In this document: positions 35,691 to 44,101 of the stretch, piece by piece
How positions within the stretch are numbered: the first letter of the stretch is position 1
How the letters are laid out: each line of letters begins with the position of its first letter
Source of the DNA: CBDHFN01 sp965262605
GTDB taxonomy: Bacteria > Pseudomonadota > Alphaproteobacteria > JASGCL01
NCBI GenBank assembly: GCA_965262605.1
Contig: CBDHFN010000003.1
Span: 992,001-1,056,000 of the forward strand
Length of the DNA stretch: 64,000 nucleotides
Reading direction: 5' to 3'
Position numbers and translations under genes: made by a program
The notes under the pieces: generated by a model
Told to the model about the DNA's origin: nothing
Databases searched by the model: none
What the model saw: only the letters and a program-made list of their open reading frames with translations

Positions 35691-36428
35691 CTAAAACGGC
35701 AGGAATAAATCAACTAATTGCGAACCATATCTTGCTTGTTGCACATCAGATATAGAGCCTTTGCCACCATATGAAACGCGCGCTTCGGCAATTTGCGATA
35801 AGGCAATGGTATTTTGCGAAGTAATATCTTGCGGGCGCACGACACCAGCAATTTGCAATTCGCGCACTTCATAATTAATTCTTGTTTCTTGCCTGCCATG
35901 AATTACAAAATTACCATTTGGCAGAATTTGCGTCAGCACAGCTGATACTTTAATGGAAATTTTCTCGTTGCGTTGAATTTCGCCAGACCCCGAATTAGCC
36001 GAATTTCCCGAAGCAGATAAAAGACTGGAAGGATTAGCACCGGGTAGCACCTTGGATATTTGTTTTTCTAACCCTCCCAACGCTGGCAAGGATTCGGTTT
36101 CCGCGCTGGATCTTTTGGTTGAAGATGTGTTTTTTACTTCGGCGGAATCGTTAATATCCACAAGCACCGTGATTAAATCGCCGATATTATTCGCCCGTTG
36201 ATCTTTGAAAAAAGTTTTTGAACCCGGTCTCCATAAACTATTTGAAGTTGATTGGTATGCTTCGGTTGCTGATGGCATGGGCATTGAAATCGGTTTATAG
36301 CCAACTCGTTCAGTCGGGTCTTCAATTTTGCTTAATGCTGGTGCTTCGCCAATTTTGGCAAATCTTGACAACATATTGCAACCTGATAGCGCAAATAAAG
36401 CAACAGAAACACATAATAATTTATTCAT
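35691..36428 (-). CDS. flgH: Flagellar L-ring protein FlgH
   Basis: A 245-residue outer-membrane lipoprotein that forms the flagellar L ring. The ATG at 36428 gives a clean lipoprotein signal (LFALSGCNM, lipid Cys at 17). SLWRPGSKTFFKDQRANNIGDLITV near 65 and GNFVIHGRQETRINYEVRELQIAGVVRP near 170 are FlgH landmarks (quoted by position; key parts FFKDQRA and VRPQDI). An in-frame ATG at 36491, overlapping the flgA stop as ATGA, would add 21 residues and is the translational-coupling alternative. Last gene of flgF-flgG-flgA-flgH. Confidence 0.93.
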   Translation of the reverse strand: MNKLLCVSVALFALSGCNMLSRFAKIGEAPALSKIEDPTERVGYKPISMPMPSATEAYQSTSNSLWRPGSKTFFKDQRANNIGDLITVLVDINDSAEVKNTSSTKRSSAETESLPALGGLEKQISKVLPGANPSSLLSASGNSANSGSGEIQRNEKISIKVSAVLTQILPNGNFVIHGRQETRINYEVRELQIAGVVRPQDITSQNTIALSQIAEARVSYGGKGSISDVQQARYGSQLVDLFLPF

Positions 36429-36487
36429 ATTATGATGAATTTTTCTATTATGGAATTGTTGTTTGTCGTTGTTAATTAAAGTATTTA

Positions 36488-37414
36488 TCATAGGTTAACC
36501 ATTGCAATTCCAGTGCCAACTATCGTGGCTTGGATAATTTTTCCGCTTTGAATATTTTCAACTTTTATAACATCGCCTTTACTGCCACCTTCAATGGCGC
36601 GACCCTTGGCAGTTAGCTGCATTTGGGGCGTTTGCACAACGATAGTTATCGCTTGTTTGGCTTTAATAATTTGAGGTTCTTTTAAATCCGAAGGATTGAT
36701 GGGGCGATTGGCGTTCAGGGAACGGCGCGCCTCTTTGCCAATAATTTCATTCATTTCGGAAGTAAAATTACCCACAAATTCACTTTCGGGTAAGTAAATT
36801 TTAGTCATCATCGCATTGGTGATAATATCACCCGCATTGATTCGTTGCGAAGGCACAAGAGCCTCTTTGGTTAATTCCACCTTTGCCATAATTTTGTAAG
36901 ATTCACCATTAGTTTGAAAACTGCTTAAAGTTAGGGTTGCGGTTTTTAATGGTTTATTATAGCTTATCCCCGTGGGGCGAATCAGCGATTTTGTGCCAAA
37001 TTCAATATTTAAGCCATTTTCATAACCACCAATTAATTTCAATTTTAACTTGGCTTCGCCATTAATTAATTGTTCTTTAAGAATTTCTTTTTCCATTAAG
37101 ATGCTAAGCTCATCAGCCGAAATAACATCGGATTTGCGCGTGATTTTGGACGATTCATATTGCGTGATGGGTTGCCATTTTACGCTATATTGCTTGGCTA
37201 TTTTATCTAAATAATCGGTTGTTAAATTATAAGATTTGCCTAAAACTGGGGCTTGTAATACTGGGCGCGGATTTGGCGCGGTTTCGGTGAAAATATCTTG
37301 AATATATACAAATTCCCCGACAATATTAATTTCAGGTTTATGGGTTTGCGCGACCAATAAAATTGGGGTTAATAAACTAAAAAATAAAAATAAATTGCGG
37401 GGGTATTTTTGCAT
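36488..37414 (-). CDS. flgA: Flagellar P-ring assembly chaperone FlgA
   Basis: A 308-residue periplasmic protein with a Sec signal (LFLFFSLLTPILLVAQ). The C-terminal SAF-like half is diagnostic: LVPSQRINAGDIIT near 195, then IGKEARRSLNANRPINPSDL near 225 and GRAIEGGSKGDVIKVEN near 275. FlgA assists FlgI ring assembly. It sits 14 bases after flgG and overlaps the possible early flgH start. Confidence 0.92.
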   Translation of the reverse strand: MQKYPRNLFLFFSLLTPILLVAQTHKPEINIVGEFVYIQDIFTETAPNPRPVLQAPVLGKSYNLTTDYLDKIAKQYSVKWQPITQYESSKITRKSDVISADELSILMEKEILKEQLINGEAKLKLKLIGGYENGLNIEFGTKSLIRPTGISYNKPLKTATLTLSSFQTNGESYKIMAKVELTKEALVPSQRINAGDIITNAMMTKIYLPESEFVGNFTSEMNEIIGKEARRSLNANRPINPSDLKEPQIIKAKQAITIVVQTPQMQLTAKGRAIEGGSKGDVIKVENIQSGKIIQATIVGTGIAMVNL

Positions 37415-37428
37415 GATATTAATTATCC

Positions 37429-38214
37429 TTATTTCAATTGGTTAGCCGATTGCAACATTTGGTCTGCGGCGGTAATGACTTTGGAATTCATCTCATAGGC
37501 GCGTTGCGCGGAAATTAAGTTGGTAATTTCTTCAACCGCATTCACATTGGAAGTCTCAATAAAGCCTTGTTGCAATGCGCCAAAGCCCGGCGCGCCCGGC
37601 ACCGAAGCATTGGCAGCACCCGAAGCAGGTGTTTGTTGCAATAAATTATCACCCAAAGACGCTAAACCTGCTTCGTTCGGAAATCGCACCAGCGTAAATT
37701 GCCCGACATTCGTGTCCGCTAACTGCCCGTCAAGCTTTGCCAAAACTTCGCCGTTGGGATTAACGGTGATAGAGATGCTGTTGGCGGGAATCGTTAAACC
37801 CGGTTGCACAATATAGCCATCAACGGTCACAATTTGTCCCGTTGAATCTAATTGAAATGAACCTGCTCTTGTGTATGCGGCTTCGCCATTGGGGCGGGTG
37901 ACTTGAAAATATCCCTCACCATTAATCGCTAAGTCAAGGGGATTTTCGGTTTTATTTAAGTTGCCATGTTGATTGACGCGATAAACGCCCGCCGTTTTTA
38001 CGCCCAAGCCTACTTGAACGCCGACTGGAACTATCGTGCCTGCATCGGACGAAGCCGAACCGACTCGGCGCAAATTTTGATATAATAAATCTTGAAATTC
38101 AACGCGCCTGCGCTGATAACCCGTGGTGTTTACGTTGGCGATGTTATGGGATATGACCTCAACATTTGTTTGTTGCGCCGCCATACCAGTGCCACCAATA
38201 TTTAATGCTCTCAT
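37429..38214 (-). CDS. flgG: Flagellar distal rod protein FlgG
   Basis: A 261-residue rod protein. NVEVISHNIANVNTTGYQRRR near residue 17 is the N-terminal rod motif (core HNIANVNTTGY), INGEGYFQV near 97 the central block, and SNVNAVEEITNLISAQRAYEMNSKVI near 220 the C-terminal coiled-coil motif. Length matches E. coli FlgG (260). Third-from-last in the minus-strand flagellar operon, 44 bases after flgF. Confidence 0.95.
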   Translation of the reverse strand: MRALNIGGTGMAAQQTNVEVISHNIANVNTTGYQRRRVEFQDLLYQNLRRVGSASSDAGTIVPVGVQVGLGVKTAGVYRVNQHGNLNKTENPLDLAINGEGYFQVTRPNGEAAYTRAGSFQLDSTGQIVTVDGYIVQPGLTIPANSISITVNPNGEVLAKLDGQLADTNVGQFTLVRFPNEAGLASLGDNLLQQTPASGAANASVPGAPGFGALQQGFIETSNVNAVEEITNLISAQRAYEMNSKVITAADQMLQSANQLK

Positions 38215-38258
38215 TCTAAATCTCCTTTAAGGTTTTAAGTTAAATTTTAGCGATATTT

Positions 38259-38984
38259 TTAACCTTTACCGCTGTAAGTTTCTAAAATTTTATTTTGCCT
38301 GCCTGCTTCCTCGTCCATTAGCCCTTTTAAAAGCGTATGGTCGGCTTGCAAACGGATTAATTTCGTAATTTCAATAACTGGTTGCACATTTGATCCTTCC
38401 AAAGACCCTTGAATCACATCTGGGTTTACCACGGGCAAGGGAGTTTGCCTTGTGCTAAATTGGTTGTTTTCTGTTCTGTCTAAGTCAAGCTCGTTGGCAA
38501 AATTGACTAAACCAATCCGCCCCAAAATTAAGCCTTGTTCATCGGAAATTGTGCCATCGCGGGCAATGGAAATTCGCGTTGACTCGCCTAAATTTATGAC
38601 TCCTGATTCTGACGATAAAACGGGTTGATTTTTTGAATCAACCAAAATCCCTTGGTTATTAATATTAAATTTGCCGTTTCGTGTATATTGCACGCCTTGG
38701 GGGGTGCGCACTTGAAAATAACCGATGCCTTTAATCGCCACATCCAAATCATTATTGGTTGTTTGTAATGGACCATCATTTATATCACGCAATTTACCAA
38801 TATTATCGGCATAGGCAATATTTTCATTAACACCACCGCGCAATTTGATGATATATTCACGAAATCGCAAATTTTCGGCTTTATATCCTTGGGTATTGAC
38901 ATTGGCAACATTTTGTGCAACAACATCAAGCTGATCCCTAAGGGTTTTTTGGCGTGAAATTGCAATGAAACTGATATTATCCAT
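38259..38984 (-). CDS. flgF: Flagellar proximal rod protein FlgF
   Basis: A 241-residue rod protein related to FlgG. It has QLDVVAQNVANVNTQGYK near residue 17, IKGIGYFQVRTP near 85 and a C-terminal EITKLIRLQADHTLLKGLMD. An AGGAGAGAAAT ribosome-binding site precedes the ATG. It is the first gene of this flagellar run; the 150-base gap upstream separates it from a divergent esterase gene. Confidence 0.92.
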   Translation of the reverse strand: MDNISFIAISRQKTLRDQLDVVAQNVANVNTQGYKAENLRFREYIIKLRGGVNENIAYADNIGKLRDINDGPLQTTNNDLDVAIKGIGYFQVRTPQGVQYTRNGKFNINNQGILVDSKNQPVLSSESGVINLGESTRISIARDGTISDEQGLILGRIGLVNFANELDLDRTENNQFSTRQTPLPVVNPDVIQGSLEGSNVQPVIEITKLIRLQADHTLLKGLMDEEAGRQNKILETYSGKG

Positions 38985-39134
38985 ATTTCTCTCCTAGATT
39001 TATCTCTTCTTAAAATTCTCTTATTTGAATTAAAGCAATTATTGTGCCAATTTTTAAAATCACCCTATAAATTTATTTTTGCAATCATAAAATTTTATGA
39101 TATTATGGCTTACCATAATTATTAAGGTGATAAA

Positions 39135-40469
39135 ATGAAAAAATTTAACGAATTAATGACGCAAGCTTTGGCAATTGACATGGAAAATAAAGTTAATTTT
39201 CGCGAAAAATTAGCCAATGAAACAGATTTGCAATATACAAGGGCAGTATATAAAGGCTTGCGGGCGCATTGGAATCATATTAAGCCACCGATTAAATCGG
39301 TTGAAGATAAAAAAATTGCGGGCGTAAATTGCCGAATTTATCAGCAAGAACCGAATCAGCCGACTAAATTATGTATTTTATATAGCCACGGCGGCGGTTG
39401 GCTAGTCGGTGATTTAGACACGCACGACAGAATCTGCCGTAATTTAGCCTTAAATTCGGGTTGTGATTTAATTGCGGTTGATTATGATTTGGCGCCTGAA
39501 ATACAGCATCCTAAGGCTATTTTGCAAATTTATGATGTTTATAAATCATTGCGCAAAAAATATGGGAAAATTATTACCGCCGGCGATTCCGCAGGCGCAC
39601 ATATGGTTATCGCCATGGATCATTATTGCCAAATGAATAATACGCAACAAGCCGATGGAATAATGGTGTTTTATGGTGCTTTTGGCTTAATGGATTCGCC
39701 GTCAATGCGCGCATTTGGCATGGATGATTATTATGGTTTAAGCATGAATGATATGGAAAAATATGTTAATTATTATTTGGGGCATATTGATGCCGTAAAA
39801 ATCGCGCATGACCCTTTATTTAATCTTTTGGGGAATGATTTAAGCAAAACTCCGCCTTGTTTGATTATTAGTGCCGCTTATGATTCGCTCCGCGATGACA
39901 GCCGCGCTTTGCATGAAATTTTATCGCACCATAATATTGCCAATCGCTATATTGAATATAGCGGGGTTGTGCATGGCTTTCTTCATTATTCATCGCTTGT
40001 CCCGCAAGCCCAAGAAGCTATTTTAGAGGCGTGCGAATTTGTCAAAAATATTGAAGAATTTGTGAAATGCTCAAATTCGGGATTAAGCATGAATAATATG
40101 GTGAAAAACGCGCTTGCCCAAGTTGTCAGCCTTAGCCCCAACGATGCGATTAAAGCCATTAACCAAGGCGAATATCAGTTAATTGACTTACGCGATATTC
40201 GCGAATTATGGCGCGAAGGCACAATTAAGGGCAGTTATCACGCGCCCAGATGTATGATTGAATTTTGGTGCGACCCCCAAAGCCCTTATTACAAGCCAAT
40301 TTTTGCCAAAGAAAAAAAATATATTTTATTTTGCGCGGGTGGCTTGCGTTCGGCATTGGCGGCGCAAACCATGCAAGCCATGGGATTTCCCCATATCGCC
40401 CATATCAGTGGTGGTTTTGGTGGCTTTGCCAAAGCGGGCGGGGAAATTATCGCCGTGCCACAGGGATGA
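39135..40469 (+). CDS. Alpha/beta hydrolase (HSL family) fused to a rhodanese domain
   Basis: A 444-residue two-domain protein. Residues 1-310 are a hormone-sensitive-lipase-type esterase with YSHGGGWLVGDLDTHD near 85 (oxyanion HGGG), AGDSAGAHM near 155 (nucleophile Ser), an Asp in ISAAYDSLRDDS near 250 and VVHGFLHY near 283 (catalytic His). Residues 335-440 are a rhodanese domain (LIDLRDIRELWREGTI, active-site loop FCAGGLRSALAAQ with Cys near 402). Rhodaneses move sulfane sulfur; the fusion suggests a thioester or sulfur-linked substrate, which is inference. AAGGTGATAAA precedes the ATG. Confidence 0.85.
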   Translation: MKKFNELMTQALAIDMENKVNFREKLANETDLQYTRAVYKGLRAHWNHIKPPIKSVEDKKIAGVNCRIYQQEPNQPTKLCILYSHGGGWLVGDLDTHDRICRNLALNSGCDLIAVDYDLAPEIQHPKAILQIYDVYKSLRKKYGKIITAGDSAGAHMVIAMDHYCQMNNTQQADGIMVFYGAFGLMDSPSMRAFGMDDYYGLSMNDMEKYVNYYLGHIDAVKIAHDPLFNLLGNDLSKTPPCLIISAAYDSLRDDSRALHEILSHHNIANRYIEYSGVVHGFLHYSSLVPQAQEAILEACEFVKNIEEFVKCSNSGLSMNNMVKNALAQVVSLSPNDAIKAINQGEYQLIDLRDIRELWREGTIKGSYHAPRCMIEFWCDPQSPYYKPIFAKEKKYILFCAGGLRSALAAQTMQAMGFPHIAHISGGFGGFAKAGGEIIAVPQG

Positions 40470-40524
40470 AAGAATTAAAAATTACTTTTTTAGAATTATT
40501 ATTTTATCGTTGAATAATTAATAT

Positions 40525-41620
40525 TTACTTACCCGATTTTCGGCGATTATCCTCTTTGCATAATAATTGGCAATTATCAAGGTTGGTTTTACCGCCTAAA
40601 TGCCACGGGGTAATATGGTCGGCTTCCATTTCGTTAATATCAAATTTATTTTGACAATTTTTGCAAATCCCATTTTGTTTTTCAAAGGCGGTTCGTTTTG
40701 TTTTGTCATCAAAAGCCCGCAAATTTAGGTGTTTTTCTTTGTGGTTTAGGACATAATAGTAAATACCTTTTTTATTGCCAACATCTTCATCTGCCATTAA
40801 TTTGGCAACTTCGGCTTCTATGGCTTTACTATCAAGGTCTTTATCTTTAAATTCATTATACAAATCCCCCCATTCAACGCCCTTCATTTCCTTGCGATAG
40901 GTGGGGAATATTTTTTGCACCCAATTAATAATATCATTAAAATATTTCCATAATTCATTCGCATTGGGGGCAAATTGATTTTTACCCATATAGTTTTCAA
41001 TATTATTCTTACTTATCCATTTAATAATAGTTTCCAAATAATCTTGCCTTATGGGATTTCCATCAATATATTTATTACCTAATTGATAGGCGGCACAACC
41101 TGTCTTACTAAAATATCTTTTGGCATCGCTAATCATACTGCCCGCATAAACGGCGTTTAACAATTCTTGGTCGGTTAATTTTTCCCCCGCAATATTAATG
41201 GTGCGAAACCATTCCAATTTTTCGCTGTCGGTGCCCGAACATAAATAAATCATTAATTCATATTTAAGAATTTTTTGTTGAATATCTGATTGCAAATTAT
41301 GAAAATAAAGTAAATCATTTTGGAATCTTACCGCAAATTCACCCTTTACAAATTGACAAGTTGAAATCGTGCGTTGCTGTCCGTCAATAATTTCAAAATT
41401 GCCATCATTGCGCACCGCCCAATACATAACATTAAGGGGGTATCCTTTTAATATTGTTTCTATAACCGCTTCGCGTTGTTTATCCTTATACACAAATTCG
41501 CGTTGAAATGGGGGGGCGTATATCTAATTTGCCACCATAACCAACCACGCCTGACTCGCCATTATCTGCAAAGCCGTTTGTTAATTCAGCGATTGAAATA
41601 TTTTTTAATTCTATTTTCAT
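40525..41620 (-). pseudogene. DUF262-HNH nuclease gene with one-base frameshift at C7
   Basis: The gene starts MKIELKNISIAELTNG at 41620 and reads to GYGGKLDIRPP, where a G7 run on the plus strand (41510-41516; C7 in the mRNA) throws it out of frame. Removing one base restores RPPFQREFVYKDKQREAVI and a 364-residue protein. The restored protein has an N-terminal DUF262 (ParB-like, IDGQQRTIST near residue 80) and a C-terminal HNH nuclease (CKNC, ADHITPWHLGG, DNCQLLCKEDNRRK). DUF262 is the GmrS-type module of modification-dependent restriction. The in-frame 3' part (41493-40525, from GTG) is 322 residues. Sequencing error, true mutation and phase variation are all possible. Confidence 0.8.
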
Positions 41621-41625
41621 GGTTA

Positions 41626-41709
41626 TTATATTGAATTTTTTCTGATATACCACGTAAGTAAACCACCAATTACAGAAAATGCAATTATTCCCCAAATTAA
41701 AGGCGTCAT
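41626..41709 (-). CDS. 27-residue membrane microprotein, cassette 2, copy C
   Basis: Begins MTPLIWG and ends LLTWYIRKNSI; 21 of 27 residues match the cassette 1 peptide and 19 of 27 match the adjacent copy B. AAGGA lies six bases before the ATG. The stop is six bases before the ATG of the DUF262-HNH gene. It arose by tandem duplication with copy B: a 23-base stretch covering the ribosome-binding site and first codons is identical before both. Confidence 0.7.
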   Translation of the reverse strand: MTPLIWGIIAFSVIGGLLTWYIRKNSI

Positions 41710-41730
41710 GATAAATCCTTTCTTAAAGAT

Positions 41731-41814
41731 TCAAATTGAGTTTTTGCGGACAAACCAAGTTAATAACCCAGCCAGAACGATAAAAACGATAAGCCCCCAA
41801 GCAAGTGGTGTCAT
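41731..41814 (-). CDS. 27-residue membrane microprotein, cassette 2, copy B
   Basis: Begins MTPLAWG and ends LLTWFVRKNSI, one hydrophobic helix with a basic C-terminus; 21 of 27 residues match the cassette 1 peptide. Its ATG overlaps the stop of the 66-residue gene as ATGA, as in cassette 1, and AAGGA inside that gene is its ribosome-binding site. Copy C follows 21 bases downstream. Confidence 0.72.
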   Translation of the reverse strand: MTPLAWGLIVFIVLAGLLTWFVRKNSI

Positions 41815-42011
41815 GATAAATCCTTTCTTAAAATATAAGTTAATAGCAAACAAATTGAACCTGTTAGAATTAATAAAGCATCTTCATTTATAGTCAAATT
41901 GTTATGCCCCGACAATGAAATGCCCAATGACAAAGCGCAGGCTGTTAGAATATTATCAAATACCCTTGCCAACCCCTCACGATGCGCCTTGTTAAATTGA
42001 AATTGTTTCAT
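41811..42011 (-). CDS. 66-residue two-helix membrane microprotein, cassette 2
   Basis: Paralogue of the protein at 26250-26450: the N-terminal MKQFQFNKAHREG is identical, 45 of 66 residues match overall, and the second helix is the most divergent part. I chose the ATG at 42011 because it has the same position relative to the promoter as in cassette 1; an in-frame ATG two codons upstream (42017) lies too close to the -10. Two predicted membrane helices, both ends basic. It lies between a methyltransferase and a DUF262-HNH nuclease on the same strand. Function unknown. Confidence 0.75.
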   Translation of the reverse strand: MKQFQFNKAHREGLARVFDNILTACALSLGISLSGHNNLTINEDALLILTGSICLLLTYILRKDLS

Positions 42012-42017
42012 AACCAT

Positions 42018-42046
42018 AATATATTATTTTTTACCCTTAATGTCAA
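42018..42046 (-). promoter_or_regulatory. Consensus sigma-70-type promoter of microprotein cassette 2
   Basis: On the minus strand TTGACA (42046-42041), 17-base spacer, TATATT (42023-42018). The predicted start, seven bases beyond the -10, is the A of the ATG at 42011. Boxes, spacing, the last spacer bases (AAAAATAA) and the distance to ATG equal those of cassette 1. It gives the microproteins and nuclease a transcript independent of the methyltransferase. Confidence 0.75.
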
Positions 42047-42051
42047 ATTAA

Positions 42052-43021
42052 TTATGGTTGCGGTTTTTTGTTTTTGATGAACACCCTGCTATACATTCTT
42101 TTACCTTTGATATATCCACGCCCTTTATCAATATTCAAATCATATTCATTACCCAAAATTTCAAATTGTTCGGGATTATATTTATCTAAAAAAGTTATAG
42201 GCACACCCATTGCACCTGTGTAATCGCATGGAATTTCAGCAGTTTTATCAATGTTTATGGCATCATAATTATCATATTTGGGGTAATATTCTTCGTTGCC
42301 ATGATATTTTTTATATAATATTAAATCCTCGTGGCGTTTTTGTATATCTAGATTTGTATACCACGAAACATTTCTAAACTTTACTAAACCTGTTTCCTCA
42401 TCATAAACTCCGTCTGCATAATTTGTATTGTAAGGTGTTTTGAAAAAAGCATTGCCGTTATTAAATCCATAACCTAACCATAATTTATCTTGTTTAATTA
42501 AGGAAAATATTTCTTTATATGTAATTGCATTAACATTACCTATTATCAAAAATTTCTTATTATATTCCACCAATTGCGCAACATATTCACGAAATAACGA
42601 AAATGGCGGGTTGGTTATCACAATATCGGCTTGTTTTAAAAATTCAATACATTCGCTACTACGAAAATCGCCATCGCCATTTAAATGCTTAATTCCAATA
42701 TCTTCGGCATTGGGGATATTGCCCCCTTGTTTTTTGCCTGTATATTCCAGCATTATTGCCCGTTCGCTTTCATTTTTGCTGAATAAATCCATATTTTGAT
42801 TTTTATAGCAAGTGGCAATTAGTTTTTTTAAACCCAATTGTTCAAATCTGTATGAAAAATAATGAAAAAAATTGCTAACCCGCGGGTCATCACAATTACA
42901 ATAAACGATTTTATCCCTAAAATACGCGGTATAATGCTTTAATTCGCGTTCAATATCGGATAATTGAGTATAAAACTCATCTTTTTTTGTTTTTCTTGGT
43001 GTCTAATAGATTTTTTGACAT
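42052..43021 (-). pseudogene. EcoRI-type adenine-specific DNA methyltransferase with frameshift at A7
   Basis: The ATG at 43021 (MSKNLLDTKKNKK) runs into a stop after an A7 run (42982-42988); dropping one A gives the continuous family sequence KKDEFYTQLSDIERELKHY and a 322-residue protein, close to M.EcoRI at about 325. The remainder is intact: CNCDDPRVSNFF near 45, VITNPPFSLFREYV near 125 (motif IV NPPF) and a full C-terminus. No ATG, GTG or TTG lies between the shift and the conserved N-terminal block, so the out-of-frame ATG seems the true start. The enzyme would N6-methylate adenine to protect DNA. AAGGGAATAT precedes the ATG. Confidence 0.82.
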
Positions 43022-43153
43022 TATATTCCCTTATCATATTATTTTGCCATGATTCAATAAGATTGCAAGAAAAAAATATTATTTTCATATTTTATCTTTT
43101 TTTGTTTATTTCTTTCGTAATTACGCTTGCGCTTGACAAGGATTAAATAATTA

Positions 43154-43948
43154 TTAATTTTTTTTAACATTCAGGGTCATTAAAGCCCCTAATAATAAGA
43201 AATATCCGCAATTTATGCCGCTGCTTATCACGGCAAAATTGCGCGCTAATTCGGCGGGTAAATAAAAAGAATATTCCATGTTTTCAGGCGGTGTTTGCAC
43301 GAATATTAATAAACCAAACCCAAAAATTAATATAATTATCTTAGATATTGAATTTTTGCCGTAAAATAAAATAAAATTACCAATAAGCGCAAAAATAACA
43401 CAGGCGAAATATAAATATTGCATGATTTGAAAATTATGCAATTGGTAATCAAATTCTTTAAGCGTTGGCAAAGCAATAGGAAAAAATAAATTCGGCACAA
43501 AATTAAACGACAAAAACCCCAATAACCCAAGCTTTAACCCATCGTTAAATTGCAATTTTTGAAAATCGCCATGCGTTATAATTAAGCTAATCGCCCATAA
43601 AATTGCGGCATAACCCAAAGAAAATCCAATATTTGCACCAAGCGCAACCCAATTAAACGAATTTTGGGCTTGGGTTTCATGGTGCGCCGTATCATCAGGA
43701 ATTTTCGCATCTTGGTCTGCGTGGATATGCTTTTTACCATCTTCGTGAATATGGGTGTTATTCGCATTGGCTAAATCATCGGCAAGAATTTCATCATGTT
43801 GTTCGTTATCTTCAACCATTTGATTTTCAAATGTTTCAGCATATCGCAATATTGGGTGAACGGCAATAGTTTGCGCAAGAAAAAGCAAAATACCAGCCAT
43901 AACCGCAGGCGCTACTACCATGCGAAATAATATTTTAGAATATGACAT
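43154..43948 (-). CDS. cbtA: Cobalt transporter subunit CbtA
   Basis: A 264-residue membrane protein of the CbtA family, predicted to import cobalt for B12. About five helices are visible, with a His/Asp-rich loop after the first (residues 50-95, containing NNTHIHEDGKKHIH and DDTAHHETQ) that could bind metal. The ATG at 43948 (MSYSKILFRMVVAPAVMAG) follows an AGGG and is preferred to an upstream in-frame start that would read through a structured intergenic region. It is downstream of cbtB and a cobalamin riboswitch. Confidence 0.88.
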   Translation of the reverse strand: MSYSKILFRMVVAPAVMAGILLFLAQTIAVHPILRYAETFENQMVEDNEQHDEILADDLANANNTHIHEDGKKHIHADQDAKIPDDTAHHETQAQNSFNWVALGANIGFSLGYAAILWAISLIITHGDFQKLQFNDGLKLGLLGFLSFNFVPNLFFPIALPTLKEFDYQLHNFQIMQYLYFACVIFALIGNFILFYGKNSISKIIILIFGFGLLIFVQTPPENMEYSFYLPAELARNFAVISSGINCGYFLLLGALMTLNVKKN

Positions 43949-44038
43949 ATACCCTGATTCCCCAATAAGATTATATATGATGTTTAAGTGGGGTGCATAT
44001 TTCAGGGCATAAAATATACCCATCAGGGTATATTTTAT
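43947..44038 (-). promoter_or_regulatory. Alternative hairpins over the cbtA ribosome-binding site
   Basis: A perfect 13-bp hairpin (ATAAAATATACCC at 44009-44021 with 44026-44038, loop of 4) competes with a perfect 12-bp inverted repeat (43947-43958 with 44022-44033). The second pairing would cover the AGGG and the first bases of the cbtA start codon; the first would leave them free. Another perfect 9-bp hairpin lies just beyond at 44041-44061. Confidence 0.45.
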
Positions 44039-44101
44039 ATACAAATTGCTATGCAATTTGTGCCCTTCAACCTTAACAGCCCCCCGATACAAAAAATCTA
44101 T

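Noticed and set aside
42838..42875. Suspected second frameshift at the T7 run in the methyltransferase
   Set aside because: Codon-by-codon reading from 42876 to 42835 shows the frame is continuous through this run; only the A7 run breaks it.
42964..43146. 60-residue hydrophobic plus-strand frame opposite the methyltransferase start
   Set aside because: It uses a TTG start, overlaps the conserved N-terminal coding part of the methyltransferase on the other strand, and its hydrophobicity comes from T-rich DNA.
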